This document shows, piece after piece, positions 37,962 through 47,514 of a stretch of DNA of 64,000 bases (positions within the stretch are counted from its first letter, which is position 1; every line of letters begins with the position of its first letter). The DNA is from Sphingobacteriaceae bacterium GW460-11-11-14-LB5. GTDB taxonomy: Bacteria; Bacteroidota; Bacteroidia; Sphingobacteriales; Sphingobacteriaceae. The translations under genes and the position numbers were made by a program. Where the stretch lies: assembly GCA_002151545.1 (NCBI GenBank), contig CP021237.1, forward strand, positions 558,001-622,000, in the 5' to 3' direction. The notes under the pieces were generated by a model. It was not told the origin of the DNA and did not search any database. It saw nothing but the letters and a program-made list of their open reading frames with translations.

Positions 37962-38660
37962 CTACCCCTTCGGCGTAGTTGGCCTGATTTCTACCTTACT
38001 CGGCAAAGTTCTTGCTGGCATGGCCAATAAATCAACAATCAGTTTACCCATATCTTCTGGCTGGATTTTCCAGGCATCATCTTCAACGTTGGGCTGATGA
38101 TCGTTAAAATGACTGGCTACCGATCCGGGCATAATGGTGCTCACCTTTACGCCGTACTTTCTTAAATCGAGCATAACCGATTGCGTAAATCCTGTTAAAC
38201 CAAATTTACTGGCATTATAAGCAGAACCTCCTGCGAAAAAGTTTGTACCGGCTAAACTCGATATGGTAAAGATATGCCCCTGGTTCTTTTTGATCTCATC
38301 AACCGAGGCTTTAATGCTGTAAAAAACGCCTGTTAAATTGGTATCGATGGTTTCTTTCCATAAATCGATGTCCAGCTCGTCAATAGGCGCAAAATGCCCA
38401 ACGCCTGCATTGGCGATCAGTATATCCAATTGTCCCCATTTTTCGATTATCAGGTTTACCGCATCCTGCTGAGATTTAAAATCCACAACATCTGCTTCAA
38501 TGGCCAATACATCACCATGTGCCACCAAATGTGATGCAGCCTGGTTCGCGCTGGCAATCGTCCTGCTTGTAATGGCTACTTTATAACCTGCTTTCAAAAG
38601 GGCTTCGGCAATACCGAAACCAATTCCTTTGCTTCCTCCTGTAATTAATGCAACTTTCAT
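37962..38660 (-). CDS. Short-chain dehydrogenase/reductase
   Basis: 232 residues. TGGSKGIGFG at residues 7-16 is the NAD(P)-binding glycine motif; NAG (LIANAGVG), catalytic Ser in TISSLAG and YNASK complete the classical SDR active site. Cytosolic. The gene is 30 bp downstream of the DUF1080 lipoprotein gene on the same strand, probably one transcript. The substrate is unknown; 3-ketoacyl-ACP reductase-like annotation would be over-specific. Confidence 0.9.
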   Translation of the reverse strand: MKVALITGGSKGIGFGIAEALLKAGYKVAITSRTIASANQAASHLVAHGDVLAIEADVVDFKSQQDAVNLIIEKWGQLDILIANAGVGHFAPIDELDIDLWKETIDTNLTGVFYSIKASVDEIKKNQGHIFTISSLAGTNFFAGGSAYNASKFGLTGFTQSVMLDLRKYGVKVSTIMPGSVASHFNDHQPNVEDDAWKIQPEDMGKLIVDLLAMPARTLPSKVEIRPTTPKG

Positions 38661-38690
38661 GTTGTTGTAACGTATGATATCGAAAAATGT

Positions 38691-39500
38691 TTAATTAGAT
38701 TTTTTCTTGTCATGGTGCGGGAGCTCCATAATCTGGATATCCTTAAAATCTACTGGCTGTCCTTCACTTTGTAAGGCAATAAAACCTTCAGTAAGCGCTT
38801 TTCCATCAATTTTAATTTTCGGATCAAAACGGTTAGCTACGCCTCCGCCAATTTGTGGTTTGCTGTATTGCAATACGGTATCACCATTAATAATATGTTT
38901 AACGATCGAATCGCCCATCACAATCAGTTCGGCTGATACCCACTGGTCGCCGTCGTATGTTTTCGATTTAGAATCCAGACAATGGCCCGGATACTTACTG
39001 CCGTTATAAAAAATCTCTGTACCTGGCGAACACATGTTTCCGGTAGGGCGGGGACGGCCATCACTCAATCCACCTAAAAACTGCATTTCGATCGAAATTG
39101 GCCAATCCTGTTCTTTAGGCATTGTTTTCGGATCCTGAGAATGGAACATCACTCCACTATTACGTAAGGTATAACTCGGCGCACCTTTTTGCAGTTCGCC
39201 AACAAAACGGTATTTTAATTTTAGATGATAGTAAGAGAAGGGTGTTTTATAATAAAGATGGCCAAACTGATCATTGAAATCGCCGTATTGATCGTATCGC
39301 ACTTGTATTGTTCCATCTTCAACCCTAAAGGTATTGCCGAAATTTACATTGTAATCGTGGTGGTGGATTTTAACGTTCCAATCTTTAATGTCTTTCCCGT
39401 TAAAGAGTGTAATCCACTTTTCAGACTTGTTATTGATGTTTTTGGTTGTACTGCAGCTCCATAGGGTAACAGCAAGAAAGAGATAGCCTAGTTTTTTCAT
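38691..39500 (-). CDS. DUF1080 domain lipoprotein (3-keto-disaccharide hydrolase-like)
   Basis: 269 residues with a lipobox (VTLWSC, Cys16). The DUF1080 fold, a concanavalin-like beta sandwich, begins WITLFNGKDIKDWNVKIH; later motifs LKLKYRFVGE, NSGVMFHSQDP and GFIALQSEGQPVDFKDIQIMEL are characteristic. Some DUF1080 proteins hydrolyse 3-keto-glycosides, and the pairing with an SDR dehydrogenase is consistent with oxidised-sugar metabolism (inference). Surface or periplasmic. Confidence 0.85.
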   Translation of the reverse strand: MKKLGYLFLAVTLWSCSTTKNINNKSEKWITLFNGKDIKDWNVKIHHHDYNVNFGNTFRVEDGTIQVRYDQYGDFNDQFGHLYYKTPFSYYHLKLKYRFVGELQKGAPSYTLRNSGVMFHSQDPKTMPKEQDWPISIEMQFLGGLSDGRPRPTGNMCSPGTEIFYNGSKYPGHCLDSKSKTYDGDQWVSAELIVMGDSIVKHIINGDTVLQYSKPQIGGGVANRFDPKIKIDGKALTEGFIALQSEGQPVDFKDIQIMELPHHDKKKSN

Positions 39501-39700
39501 TTGGTTAATTTTGTTTTGCCCTCTGTTTAAAAATGTGAGTCACAAAATACATAAACAAAGTGATTTTAAGGTACATTAAGGCTTTACCACGAGAATTTTG
39601 CATTTCGACTTTATTTTTGCACATAAAAAAAAAGATTTTTTTGGCGTTATTCCACACCGCTTCATTTTCCATCTTCCGTCTCTTTAATTACCTTTGCGCC

Positions 39701-40429
39701 ATGGCGAAAACGCGGACAAGCAGAACTAAAAGCAAAGCAAAACATCCCCTTCTAAAAAAGATTACCAATATTGCTACGAAAGTATTTTTATATTTTCTGC
39801 TGGTTTCTGTGTTTTGGGTAATTGCCCTGCGTTTTATCAACCCACCAATTACCCTTTTGATGGTACTACGGAACATTGAGCGTAAAGCCGATGGAAAGTC
39901 TTTTAAAACAGAGAAAAAGTGGGTGAAATTCGAGGATATGTCTGATAATATGAAAAGGGCTGCAGTATCTGCCGAAGACCAGCTCTTTTTAAAACATATC
40001 GGTTTTGATATGAAAGCCATTGAAAAAGCTTTTGCCAGTAATGCCAAAGGGAAAAAGGTAAAGGGAGGAAGTACCATTTCGCAACAAACGGCTAAAAACG
40101 TTTTCTTGTGGCCTGGCCGCTCATGGATAAGAAAAGGTTTTGAAGCTTATTTTACCTTACTGATTGAGCTCTTTTGGAGCAAAGAAAGAATATTGGAGGT
40201 TTACCTGAACGTAATTGAAATGGGCGACGGGATTTATGGTGCTGAAGCGGCTGCCCAGGAATACTATGGCAAATCCTGTACAAAACTGACTAAGAAACAA
40301 GCCGCTTTAATTGCTTCTTGTTTTCCAAATCCGAGAAGATGGACACCCAAAAATGCTACCCCATACATCAGGCACCGTCAATACCTGATTTTAAGGAATA
40401 TGAATAGGTTAGGGCCGTTGGATTTTTAG
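39701..40429 (+). CDS. mtgA: Monofunctional biosynthetic peptidoglycan transglycosylase
   Basis: Polymerises lipid II into glycan strands. From the ATG at 39701 it is 242 residues; the longer in-frame start at 39560 adds an odd stretch I do not trust. One TM (VFLYFLLVSVFWVIALRF) is followed by the GT51 domain with SAEDQLFLKHIGFDMKAIEKA (the acidic acceptor motif), KGGSTISQQTAKNVFLWPGRSW and ELFWSKERILEVYLNVIEMGDGIYGAEAA (in parts). No transpeptidase domain. -7-like elements: TATTTTTG at 39612 and TACCTTTG at 39689. Confidence 0.92.
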   Translation: MAKTRTSRTKSKAKHPLLKKITNIATKVFLYFLLVSVFWVIALRFINPPITLLMVLRNIERKADGKSFKTEKKWVKFEDMSDNMKRAAVSAEDQLFLKHIGFDMKAIEKAFASNAKGKKVKGGSTISQQTAKNVFLWPGRSWIRKGFEAYFTLLIELFWSKERILEVYLNVIEMGDGIYGAEAAAQEYYGKSCTKLTKKQAALIASCFPNPRRWTPKNATPYIRHRQYLILRNMNRLGPLDF

Positions 40430-40441
40430 TCCGAAGCCCAA

Positions 40442-40499
40442 AGTCCTGAGTCTTCAGTCTATTAATCGACTAAGGACTTTTGACTCCAGACTTAGGACT
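40442..40499. repeat. AGTCCTGAGTC inverted repeat
   Basis: AGTCCTGAGTCTTCAGTC (40442-40459) and GACTCCAGACTTAGGACT (40482-40499) pair with four mismatches, nesting AGTC/GACT. The 11-mer at 40442-40452 is the one seen twice near 1323. The element lies between mtgA and the convergent AsmA-like gene and could end both transcripts. Confidence 0.75.
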
Positions 40500-40503
40500 A
40501 AAA

Positions 40504-42921
40504 CTAGTCGTGATCCTTATTCCACCTGATTTTTATTCCGCCTTTTTCGTCATCTACCGCCTTTAAGTGCAATACGATACCGCGCATGCGGGCTTCTCTT
40601 TTTTCAGATTTAGTGAGGTTTTCATCTCCCTTTGGATTTCTCAGCGGGATGTCCATTTCTACGTTTGTGCCATTTCCTAAAGCATATGTGCCTTTTACAT
40701 TAAAGTTTAAAGCGCTTGAGTTTACCTGCATCGGACTAATTTCTACCTTATCGCCACGCACGTTTAGTGTTCCATTAAGGTTTTTGATTTCTACGTTTGA
40801 TAGATTCCTGTTGGCAAAGGCAAATTTTCCTACTTTAACCATTGGATCGAAATTAACCAGGGCTGCATTGTTTAGATTAAACACAACTTTACCATTAATC
40901 GATCGCGGAAGAATTTTTCCGGTATGCGATATGCGTCCGGAAATATTAACCAATGAAGATAAATAACCTTTTAAATTTTTGTTGGTGATGGTGTTTTGTC
41001 CGAAGTTATCAAATGAATAAAAGAAATCTTTAACACTTACATGGCTGATTTTTGAATTGATTTTAAAGCTATTTGAGGCAGTTTCCTGCATAATATTCCC
41101 GTTTAGCGATAACTGGCCTCCTGCGTGTGCCACACTTATTTTGTTGAAGAATATACCTCCGCCACGCAGGGAAATATCAGCATCGAGGTTTTTGGCCAGA
41201 AAATTTTCATAAATGGCTTTACCAACCGTTAAGCGGATATTCATTTGTGAAAGCTCCAGTACATTACTTAGCTCTTTCGAAACCACTTGTTTATTTCCGC
41301 CAGACTTTTTCTTTGCCGTTCTTGGTCCTAAGAAGGGTAAAAATTCTTTTAGGTAGAGCTGAGGGCTCGACATTTTTAAGTTGACCAATATTTTCTCAGG
41401 GGCAGTATAATACAGATTGGCAAAATTGGCGATGCTACAACTTACATTAAGCTCGCTTTTGCCCAACTGGAAATGCCCGTTTTGTATCGATAAATCGTTC
41501 TGGTTAAAGTTGATATTGAGCGCACTTTTTACCAGATGAAGCTTTCTGGGGATATAAAGGATGTCGGCATCGGCAATCTGTATCTTGCCCGATACAACTG
41601 GTTTGGTAAACCTGAAATGATCAATATCAGCCTTACAATATAATCTTAAGTTGGCTGTTCCGTTTTTAAATTCAAAATCGTTTGTGCCTAGTGAGTTGTT
41701 TAAATTGGATAGGGGAAATTGCGAAGTGACCAGTCCGGTGGCAATTGGGCGAGATAAATTATTCACTGTGAAAGTGTCGATTTTAAGCGGTGCATTAAAA
41801 TATTTTGCCGTAAGCCTGTGGAACTTAATGGATGAGTTTTCATCACCAATAATGCCACCAACGGTATCCCGGTTGGTAAAAGAACCATCAAAGTTACAAG
41901 CGGTTAATTTGCCCGCTGGGATAGAAACCACATTATCTCTAACTGTTATTCCAACCTTGATTAAAGGATCTCCATATTTCCCTGATCCGTCATCAACAAT
42001 ATTTCCTCGGATATCGATCGGTTTTTCTATCCCGAACTTTAAGAGTTTGGAAGAGATATTGGGCGATAGCAATAAAGCGACATCTCTAAATAAAATATCA
42101 TCAACGGCTATGCTAATGGCAAAAGCAGATTTATCTAATTCTATTTTAGCACCGATTTTAAAAGGATGGCCACCAATGTTTAGTATTTCAGGACTCAGAA
42201 TTACCGCATCCATATCTCGGCTATAATGTGCATTTAAAGTCCCTTCTAAAGTTTTGTCTTTCAAAAAACTGCCTTTTCGGGTATTAAAGGCGAAACTGTT
42301 TACCTTAGTTGCCAGTTTAATTTTACCTGTCCAGCCGCTATCAGGGTATTCCATTCTGCCCTGGATCTGATCGATATCGAAATTGAATAATTTGAACCTT
42401 TTTTTGTTATCCAATACCAAACTAACCTTATTAAAATCAATTTTCTTAACTTCTAATGCTGAGGATTTTGATGACGATTTCTGCTCGGTTTTAGGCTTGC
42501 TCTTAAAAATACTGGTATTGCTGTAGCCTGTAGAATCGGTGTAGATATAAATGGAGGCGTTGTTAATGGCAATCTGTTTAATATTGATATTGCCTACAAT
42601 AAGCGAAAGTACATTTAGCGATACATCTATATCCTGTGCTTTTAAAAGATCGTGTTTATGCTGGTTCCATAAGCTATCTCTCAGTAAAACACCATTTAAG
42701 GATACGGAAACACCCGGGAAACTTTTAAGGAGCGTTGGCTCCATGCTGCTAGCGGTAATTTTTCCGTTTAAATTTTTATTGAGCTGTGAAAGGATAGAAG
42801 CCAGTACTTCTTTTTTATTTCTGCTGATATAAAATGCACCGGCCAGCCAGGTGAGGATAATCAGTACAACGATAACAGATATAATTTTTAAAGAGATTTT
42901 GAGCCAGCGCTTCATAGACAT
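40504..42921 (-). CDS. AsmA-like outer-membrane biogenesis protein
   Basis: 805 residues. An N-terminal TM (IVVLIILTWLAGAFYIS) anchors a long periplasmic beta-rich body. ASSMEPTLLKSFPGVSVSLNGVLLRDSLW near the start and the AsmA C-terminal pattern KGYLSSLVNISGRISHTGKILPRSINGKVVFNLNNAALVNFDPM near residue 640 (read in parts) match AsmA/DUF748-type proteins, which are related to lipid transport and outer-membrane assembly. A start two codons downstream (MKRW) is equally good. No operon partner. Confidence 0.85.
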   Translation of the reverse strand: MSMKRWLKISLKIISVIVVLIILTWLAGAFYISRNKKEVLASILSQLNKNLNGKITASSMEPTLLKSFPGVSVSLNGVLLRDSLWNQHKHDLLKAQDIDVSLNVLSLIVGNINIKQIAINNASIYIYTDSTGYSNTSIFKSKPKTEQKSSSKSSALEVKKIDFNKVSLVLDNKKRFKLFNFDIDQIQGRMEYPDSGWTGKIKLATKVNSFAFNTRKGSFLKDKTLEGTLNAHYSRDMDAVILSPEILNIGGHPFKIGAKIELDKSAFAISIAVDDILFRDVALLLSPNISSKLLKFGIEKPIDIRGNIVDDGSGKYGDPLIKVGITVRDNVVSIPAGKLTACNFDGSFTNRDTVGGIIGDENSSIKFHRLTAKYFNAPLKIDTFTVNNLSRPIATGLVTSQFPLSNLNNSLGTNDFEFKNGTANLRLYCKADIDHFRFTKPVVSGKIQIADADILYIPRKLHLVKSALNINFNQNDLSIQNGHFQLGKSELNVSCSIANFANLYYTAPEKILVNLKMSSPQLYLKEFLPFLGPRTAKKKSGGNKQVVSKELSNVLELSQMNIRLTVGKAIYENFLAKNLDADISLRGGGIFFNKISVAHAGGQLSLNGNIMQETASNSFKINSKISHVSVKDFFYSFDNFGQNTITNKNLKGYLSSLVNISGRISHTGKILPRSINGKVVFNLNNAALVNFDPMVKVGKFAFANRNLSNVEIKNLNGTLNVRGDKVEISPMQVNSSALNFNVKGTYALGNGTNVEMDIPLRNPKGDENLTKSEKREARMRGIVLHLKAVDDEKGGIKIRWNKDHD

Positions 42922-43013
42922 TATTTTGATTTAACCAATATAATGTTTTTTGCCAGCTAATTGTTTGAGCAAGAGCGAAAATAATGTAGAATACTACTGA
43001 CGGTTTTAAGAAT

Positions 43014-43304
43014 TTATTTTCCCAAAAGTGATTCGAGATCAGGATGATATTGTGAAGTTAAGAACTGGGTAATGGTGAAATCGGCCAATCGGTTGATGTA
43101 AAACGGATCTTCCATCAGGATTTTTTTTAAGGCCGCTTCATCCTGGGCAAGGGCTAAGATGATTCCACCGGTACGGGGTACTTTTCGGCCCGACGCTACA
43201 AAAATATTTTTATCGTAGTATTTTCTTAAAAATTGAACATGAGCCTTCATATGCTCATCCAGTTCTTCCAGTGGAACAATATATTTAAGATCTACAATGA
43301 ACAT
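43014..43304 (-). CDS. YciI-family protein
   Basis: 96 residues; a ferredoxin-like fold (YciI/YCII family, PF03795). MFIVDLKYIVPLEELDEHMKAH (first part), a His-Lys pair, GGIILALAQDEAALKKILMEDPFY and ITQFLTSQYH are typical. Function unknown; such proteins may be small metabolite or stress-related enzymes. It is 6 bp downstream of the next gene and probably in one transcript. Confidence 0.85.
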   Translation of the reverse strand: MFIVDLKYIVPLEELDEHMKAHVQFLRKYYDKNIFVASGRKVPRTGGIILALAQDEAALKKILMEDPFYINRLADFTITQFLTSQYHPDLESLLGK

Positions 43305-43310
43305 CCTTAT

Positions 43311-43790
43311 TTATAATAAATGGGCAAAAACAGTTGAATGCCAGCTATTTTGAAATGGTACTTCCCATTTGTTATCCAGTTCTGCCAGGTTTTGAACCAT
43401 ATTGTTAAACACGATGGTTTCTGGTGTTACCTGTTTAATATTTACCAGCGTTTCAAAATCTTCTTTGCTGTTTACCACAACTTCGCCATTTACTTTGTAG
43501 GCAATGTTGAAACGGTTAAAAAGATCTACATGGTATTCCTGCTCAATTTCTTTAATTAAGCGAACAGAGCTATCAATAGAGCAACCGGTAACACCCGCCT
43601 GACTTTCGTCGACCGTTAGGATAATAAAAAAGCCATAGCGGATTTCTGCTTTTGCAAGCAATTCATTTCCATGTGCTTTCCACTGGTTAGTAAAAGCTGC
43701 TAATTTATTTAAGATCTCATTTTCTTCAGTAGAAGTAAATTTGCGATCGCTTTGGTATATCCAAACTCTTGATTGTGGAGAAAAACTCAT
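43311..43790 (-). CDS. Small soluble protein of unknown function (often mislabelled ABC transporter ATPase)
   Basis: 159 residues from the ATG at 43790 (a TTG two codons earlier is in frame). SRVWIYQSDRKFTSTEENEI opens the protein, then NQWKAHGNELLAKAEIRYGFFIILTVDESQAGVTGCSIDSSVRLIKEIE (in parts). There is no Walker A, Walker B or ABC signature, so an ABC transporter ATPase name used for this family would be wrong. A perfect -7 (TAAATTTG on the minus strand, 43794-43801) directly abuts the start, giving a nearly leaderless message. Confidence 0.78.
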   Translation of the reverse strand: MSFSPQSRVWIYQSDRKFTSTEENEILNKLAAFTNQWKAHGNELLAKAEIRYGFFIILTVDESQAGVTGCSIDSSVRLIKEIEQEYHVDLFNRFNIAYKVNGEVVVNSKEDFETLVNIKQVTPETIVFNNMVQNLAELDNKWEVPFQNSWHSTVFAHLL

Positions 43791-43840
43791 ATACAAATTT
43801 ATGATTTTAATTAAATTGGTGTGTTTAAAACGCTAACCTG

Positions 43841-44317
43841 ATGAAAAAGTTTACACTCTGCTTGAAAATATCCCTTATTTCGGCTTTTTGTATGTTTTTA
43901 TGTGCTTTTTCCGACCCCGAATCTGTCGCGCAATCTCTTAATTATCTACAAAAAACATTTACCGATCATTACGATAACAGTCAGGAAAGCGACCAGGTAA
44001 AGCGTTATGAGCTAAATGTTACCAACAATGGCTTTTGCCGTTACAAGCGGTATTTTAATAACGGTAAAACCGAGTATTTCGCATTTAAGTTATCGAAATT
44101 TAAAGATATGGATTATTACGGCACAACTACTTCTGGTAAATTGTATATCCATACCAAAGGTGATGATGTAATTGTGCAAACCTATAAAGACAGGGGAGGC
44201 GATGTAGATTCGATGGCGACACAGCTTGTTATCCCCTTAAAAAATATGGAGGCTGAAGATTTAAACCTGATCCGCGATAATTTGAATAAAATAAATGCGC
44301 AGGTTTCTGCTCCATAG
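43841..44317 (+). CDS. Secreted protein of unknown function
   Basis: 158 residues with a signal peptide (FCMFLCAFS, cleavage around residue 24). The mature part is a basic alpha/beta domain (KRYELNVTNNGFCRYKRYFNNGKTEYFAFKL in parts; YYGTTTSGKLYIHTKGDDVIVQTYKD). No family or catalytic motif recognised. Divergent from the 43790 gene and followed by a 132-bp gap before tldD. Confidence 0.65.
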   Translation: MKKFTLCLKISLISAFCMFLCAFSDPESVAQSLNYLQKTFTDHYDNSQESDQVKRYELNVTNNGFCRYKRYFNNGKTEYFAFKLSKFKDMDYYGTTTSGKLYIHTKGDDVIVQTYKDRGGDVDSMATQLVIPLKNMEAEDLNLIRDNLNKINAQVSAP

Positions 44318-44449
44318 AACGCATAATTAATGATGATTTTCCTGCTTTTGCCATGTATGGGGTGAAATTCCTGATTGTATAATTGAGGTGTTAAATTTTG
44401 GAGACTGACTTAAAACACTTATATTCAGTTACATTTAAACCATCTCATC

Positions 44450-46087
44450 TTGAAACGTAGAAACTTTATTTATTTAACTGGTGTAGGGGCTGCTGCGGCC
44501 ATGCTTCCTGCCATTCCAGTTTTTGGGAAAGAAATTTCCCCCGAGCAGGCTTTGGAGTATATTGATCCTGCCGCTAAAAAAATCATGTCTGATGTGGCCT
44601 TAAATGCGGCACGCTCAAAAGGGGCCACTTACACCGATGTGCGTGTAGGCCGGTATCTTAACCAATATGTGGTTACACGCGAAGATAAAGTAGAGAATAT
44701 TGTTAATACCGAATCGTATGGAATTGGTATCAGGGTAATTTCGAATGGCAGCTGGGGTTTTGCGGCCACCGACAAAATGGATAAAGACAGTATTGCCAAA
44801 GCAGCTGAACTGGCGGTAACTATTGCCAAAGAAAATGCCCGTTTGTTAAGAGAGCCTGTACAACTGGCACCACAAAAAGGCTATGGTGAAGTTAGCTGGA
44901 AAGCACCTATTGAGAAAAATACTTTTGAAGTACCTGTAAAAGAGAAGGTAGATTTATTGTTGGCTGTGAATGATGCGGCTATGAAGGGCGGTGCAGATTA
45001 TATCAACTCCATCTTATTTGCGGTAAATGAACAGAAATATTTTGCGTCAACTGATGGTTCATATATCGATCAGGATATCCATCGCATTTGGCCGACTTTC
45101 TTTATCACCAAAATAGATAAGGAAACCGGTAAGTTCGAAACCAGAAATGCATTGAGCGCGCCTACAGGCAAAGGTTACGAATATTTAAATGCAAGACCTC
45201 AGGATAAAATACAAACTGCATCGGGTACGCTTTATAAAGGCCGGTACGATATGCTTGAAGATGCTACACAGGCAGCCAGGCAGGTAGGCGAAAAGATAAA
45301 GGCAAAATCGGTAGAACCAGGCAAGTATGATTTGGTTTTGGATCCTTCGCATTTATGGTTAACTATTCACGAATCGTGTGGTCACCCAACCGAGCTCGAT
45401 CGCGTATTGGGCTACGAGGCCAATTATGCAGGAACCAGCTTTCTGACTTTAGACAAATGGGAATCTAAAAAATTTAATTACGGCAGTAAAGAAGTTAATA
45501 TTACGGCAGATAAAACGGAGGTAGGTTCCTTAGGTGCAGTTGGTTATGATGATGAGGGGGTAAAATGCGGAAAATGGGATGTGATTAAAGATGGCATCCT
45601 GGTAAATTATCAGGCCATCAGAGACCAGGCACATATCTTGGGGCTAAATGCCTCACAAGGCTGTTGTTATGCCGATAACTGGAGTAGTGTTCAGTTTCAG
45701 CGCATGGCCAATATCTCTTTGCAGCCGGGTAAGGCCAAATTGAGTATAGCCGATCAGATCAAAAACGTAGAAAAAGGCATTTACATTGTCGGTGATGGAA
45801 GTTTTTCTATCGATCAGCAGCGTTATAATTTCCAGTTCGGCGGTCAGCTTTATTACGAAATTAAGGCGGGGAAAATAGTGGGTATGCTTAAGGATGTCGC
45901 TTATCAGGCCAATACGCAGGAGTTCTGGAATTCGTGTGTGGCCATTTGCGATCAAAGCGATTACCGTTTAGGAGGCTCTTTCTTTGATGGTAAGGGGCAG
46001 CCTGGGCAGGTAAGTGCTGTATCTCACGGATCGGCAACCACACGTTTTAATAAAGTTAATGTTATCAACACCGCTAGAAAAATCTGA
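44450..46087 (+). CDS. tldD: TldD-family metalloprotease with Tat-like signal
   Basis: 545 residues. The N-terminus MKRRNFIYLTGVGAAAAMLPAIPVFG is a twin-arginine signal (RRNF), so the protein is probably exported, unlike cytosolic E. coli TldD. The zinc motif HESCGHPTELDR carries HExxxH. ANYAGTSFLTLDKWESKKFNYGSKEVNITADKTE and the late YNFQFGGQLYYEIKAGKIVG complete the TldD pattern. The start is a TTG; no ATG in frame keeps the signal intact. It is 8 bp upstream of pmbA, its usual heterodimer partner, in a two-gene operon. Confidence 0.9.
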   Translation: MKRRNFIYLTGVGAAAAMLPAIPVFGKEISPEQALEYIDPAAKKIMSDVALNAARSKGATYTDVRVGRYLNQYVVTREDKVENIVNTESYGIGIRVISNGSWGFAATDKMDKDSIAKAAELAVTIAKENARLLREPVQLAPQKGYGEVSWKAPIEKNTFEVPVKEKVDLLLAVNDAAMKGGADYINSILFAVNEQKYFASTDGSYIDQDIHRIWPTFFITKIDKETGKFETRNALSAPTGKGYEYLNARPQDKIQTASGTLYKGRYDMLEDATQAARQVGEKIKAKSVEPGKYDLVLDPSHLWLTIHESCGHPTELDRVLGYEANYAGTSFLTLDKWESKKFNYGSKEVNITADKTEVGSLGAVGYDDEGVKCGKWDVIKDGILVNYQAIRDQAHILGLNASQGCCYADNWSSVQFQRMANISLQPGKAKLSIADQIKNVEKGIYIVGDGSFSIDQQRYNFQFGGQLYYEIKAGKIVGMLKDVAYQANTQEFWNSCVAICDQSDYRLGGSFFDGKGQPGQVSAVSHGSATTRFNKVNVINTARKI

Positions 46088-46095
46088 TAGAAATT

Positions 46096-47433
46096 ATGCC
46101 AATCTTAACAAAAGCAGAAGCAAAGGCACTTTTAACTAAAGTACTTTCTTACTCTAAAGCAGAACAATGTGAAATAAATTTAAATTGTTCGGATAGCGGC
46201 AACCTGAGGTATGCCAGAAACGCCGTTTCTACCAGTGGCGGAATTAGCGCTAACAGTTTGGTGGTGAGCTCAGCCTTCGGGAAAAAACTCGGTACAGCAA
46301 CCATAAATGAGTTTGATGATGCTTCACTACAAAAAGTAGTGCGCAGGGCAGAAGAACTTGCACAACTTGCACCAGAAAACCCTGAATTTATGCCTTTTCT
46401 TGGTCCTCAGGAATATGGTGCCGATTCACCTACATTTTCTCCGGCTACAGCAGCCGTTACCCCAAAAGACCGGGCCGATGCCGTACAGGCCAGTTTAAAA
46501 CAGGCAATGGATAATAAACTGAATGCTGCAGGATTTTTATCAAACAGCGTGGGTTGTTCCGCAATGATGAACAGTAAGGGTTTATTTGCCTACAATACTT
46601 CAACCGATGTTGCTTTTAACATTACGGTAAGAACTGATGATGGTAAGGGTTCTGGTTATGCCACAAGGGGATATAACGATTTTAGTAAACTCAATGCAAA
46701 GGCCGATACAGCTATAGCAGCTAAAAAGGCAATGTCGTCGGTAACGGCAAAGGCCATAGAACCAGGAAAATATACCGTTATTTTAGAACCAACTGCCGTG
46801 GCGGTAATGCTGGAGAATTTATTCTTCTCGATGGATGCCAGACAGGCCGATGAAGGACGGAGTTTTATGAGCAAAACCGGAGGTAAGACAAAATTGGGTG
46901 AACAGCTGGTAGATGAAAGAGTGAATATTTATTCAGATCCCTGGAATCCTGAATTGCCAACTGCTACATGGTCTGGGGATGGAAGGCCACAGCAGAAAGT
47001 AAACTGGATAGAAAAAGGAGTAGTTAAAAATTTATACAGCTCGAGATACTGGGCGCAAAAAACCGGGATTAAAGCGATCCCATTTCCGGGTGGTGCCATT
47101 ATGCAAGGTGGAACCAAAACTTTGGAAGAACTGATTAAAGGAACAGAAAAAGGTATATTGGTTACACGTTTGTGGTATATCCGTACGGTAGATCCGCAAA
47201 CCCTCTTGTTAACAGGGCTGACCAGGGATGGCACTTTTTACATCGAAAACGGCGAGATTAAGTTTCCGGTTAAGAATTTCCGATTTAACGAAAGTCCGAT
47301 TATTATGTTGAATAACCTCGACGAGATCGGAATAACCGAAAGAACAGTAAGCGCCGAATCGGAAGCCAATTATCTGTTGCCGCCGTTAAGGATCAGGGAT
47401 TTTACCTTCACTTCTTTATCTGATGCGGTATAG
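46096..47433 (+). CDS. pmbA: PmbA/TldE-type subunit (catalytically silent partner)
   Basis: 445 residues without a signal peptide (MPILTKAEAKALLTK). It lacks the HExxxH zinc motif, as expected for the PmbA/TldE subunit that binds peptides and pairs with TldD. EPTAVAVMLENLFFSMDARQADEGRSFM and LWYIRTVDPQTLLLTGLTRDG are the clearest PmbA segments. The partner TldD has a Tat-like signal and this one does not, which leaves open how the two meet (co-transport or separate functions). A terminator follows. Confidence 0.85.
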   Translation: MPILTKAEAKALLTKVLSYSKAEQCEINLNCSDSGNLRYARNAVSTSGGISANSLVVSSAFGKKLGTATINEFDDASLQKVVRRAEELAQLAPENPEFMPFLGPQEYGADSPTFSPATAAVTPKDRADAVQASLKQAMDNKLNAAGFLSNSVGCSAMMNSKGLFAYNTSTDVAFNITVRTDDGKGSGYATRGYNDFSKLNAKADTAIAAKKAMSSVTAKAIEPGKYTVILEPTAVAVMLENLFFSMDARQADEGRSFMSKTGGKTKLGEQLVDERVNIYSDPWNPELPTATWSGDGRPQQKVNWIEKGVVKNLYSSRYWAQKTGIKAIPFPGGAIMQGGTKTLEELIKGTEKGILVTRLWYIRTVDPQTLLLTGLTRDGTFYIENGEIKFPVKNFRFNESPIIMLNNLDEIGITERTVSAESEANYLLPPLRIRDFTFTSLSDAV

Positions 47434-47455
47434 CAAAATGGTAATGAACAACATA

Positions 47456-47490
47456 ACAAAGCCTGAGCATCGTCGATGTTCAGGCTTTGT
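47456..47490. terminator. Terminator between pmbA and the Fe-S gene
   Basis: ACAAAGCCTGA (47456-47466) and TCAGGCTTTGT (47480-47490) form the stem, with CATCG/CGATG inside and TTATTTT after. It can end both convergent transcripts. Confidence 0.88.
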
Positions 47491-47514
47491 TTATTTTAGT
47501 TGAAATGGAGAAAA

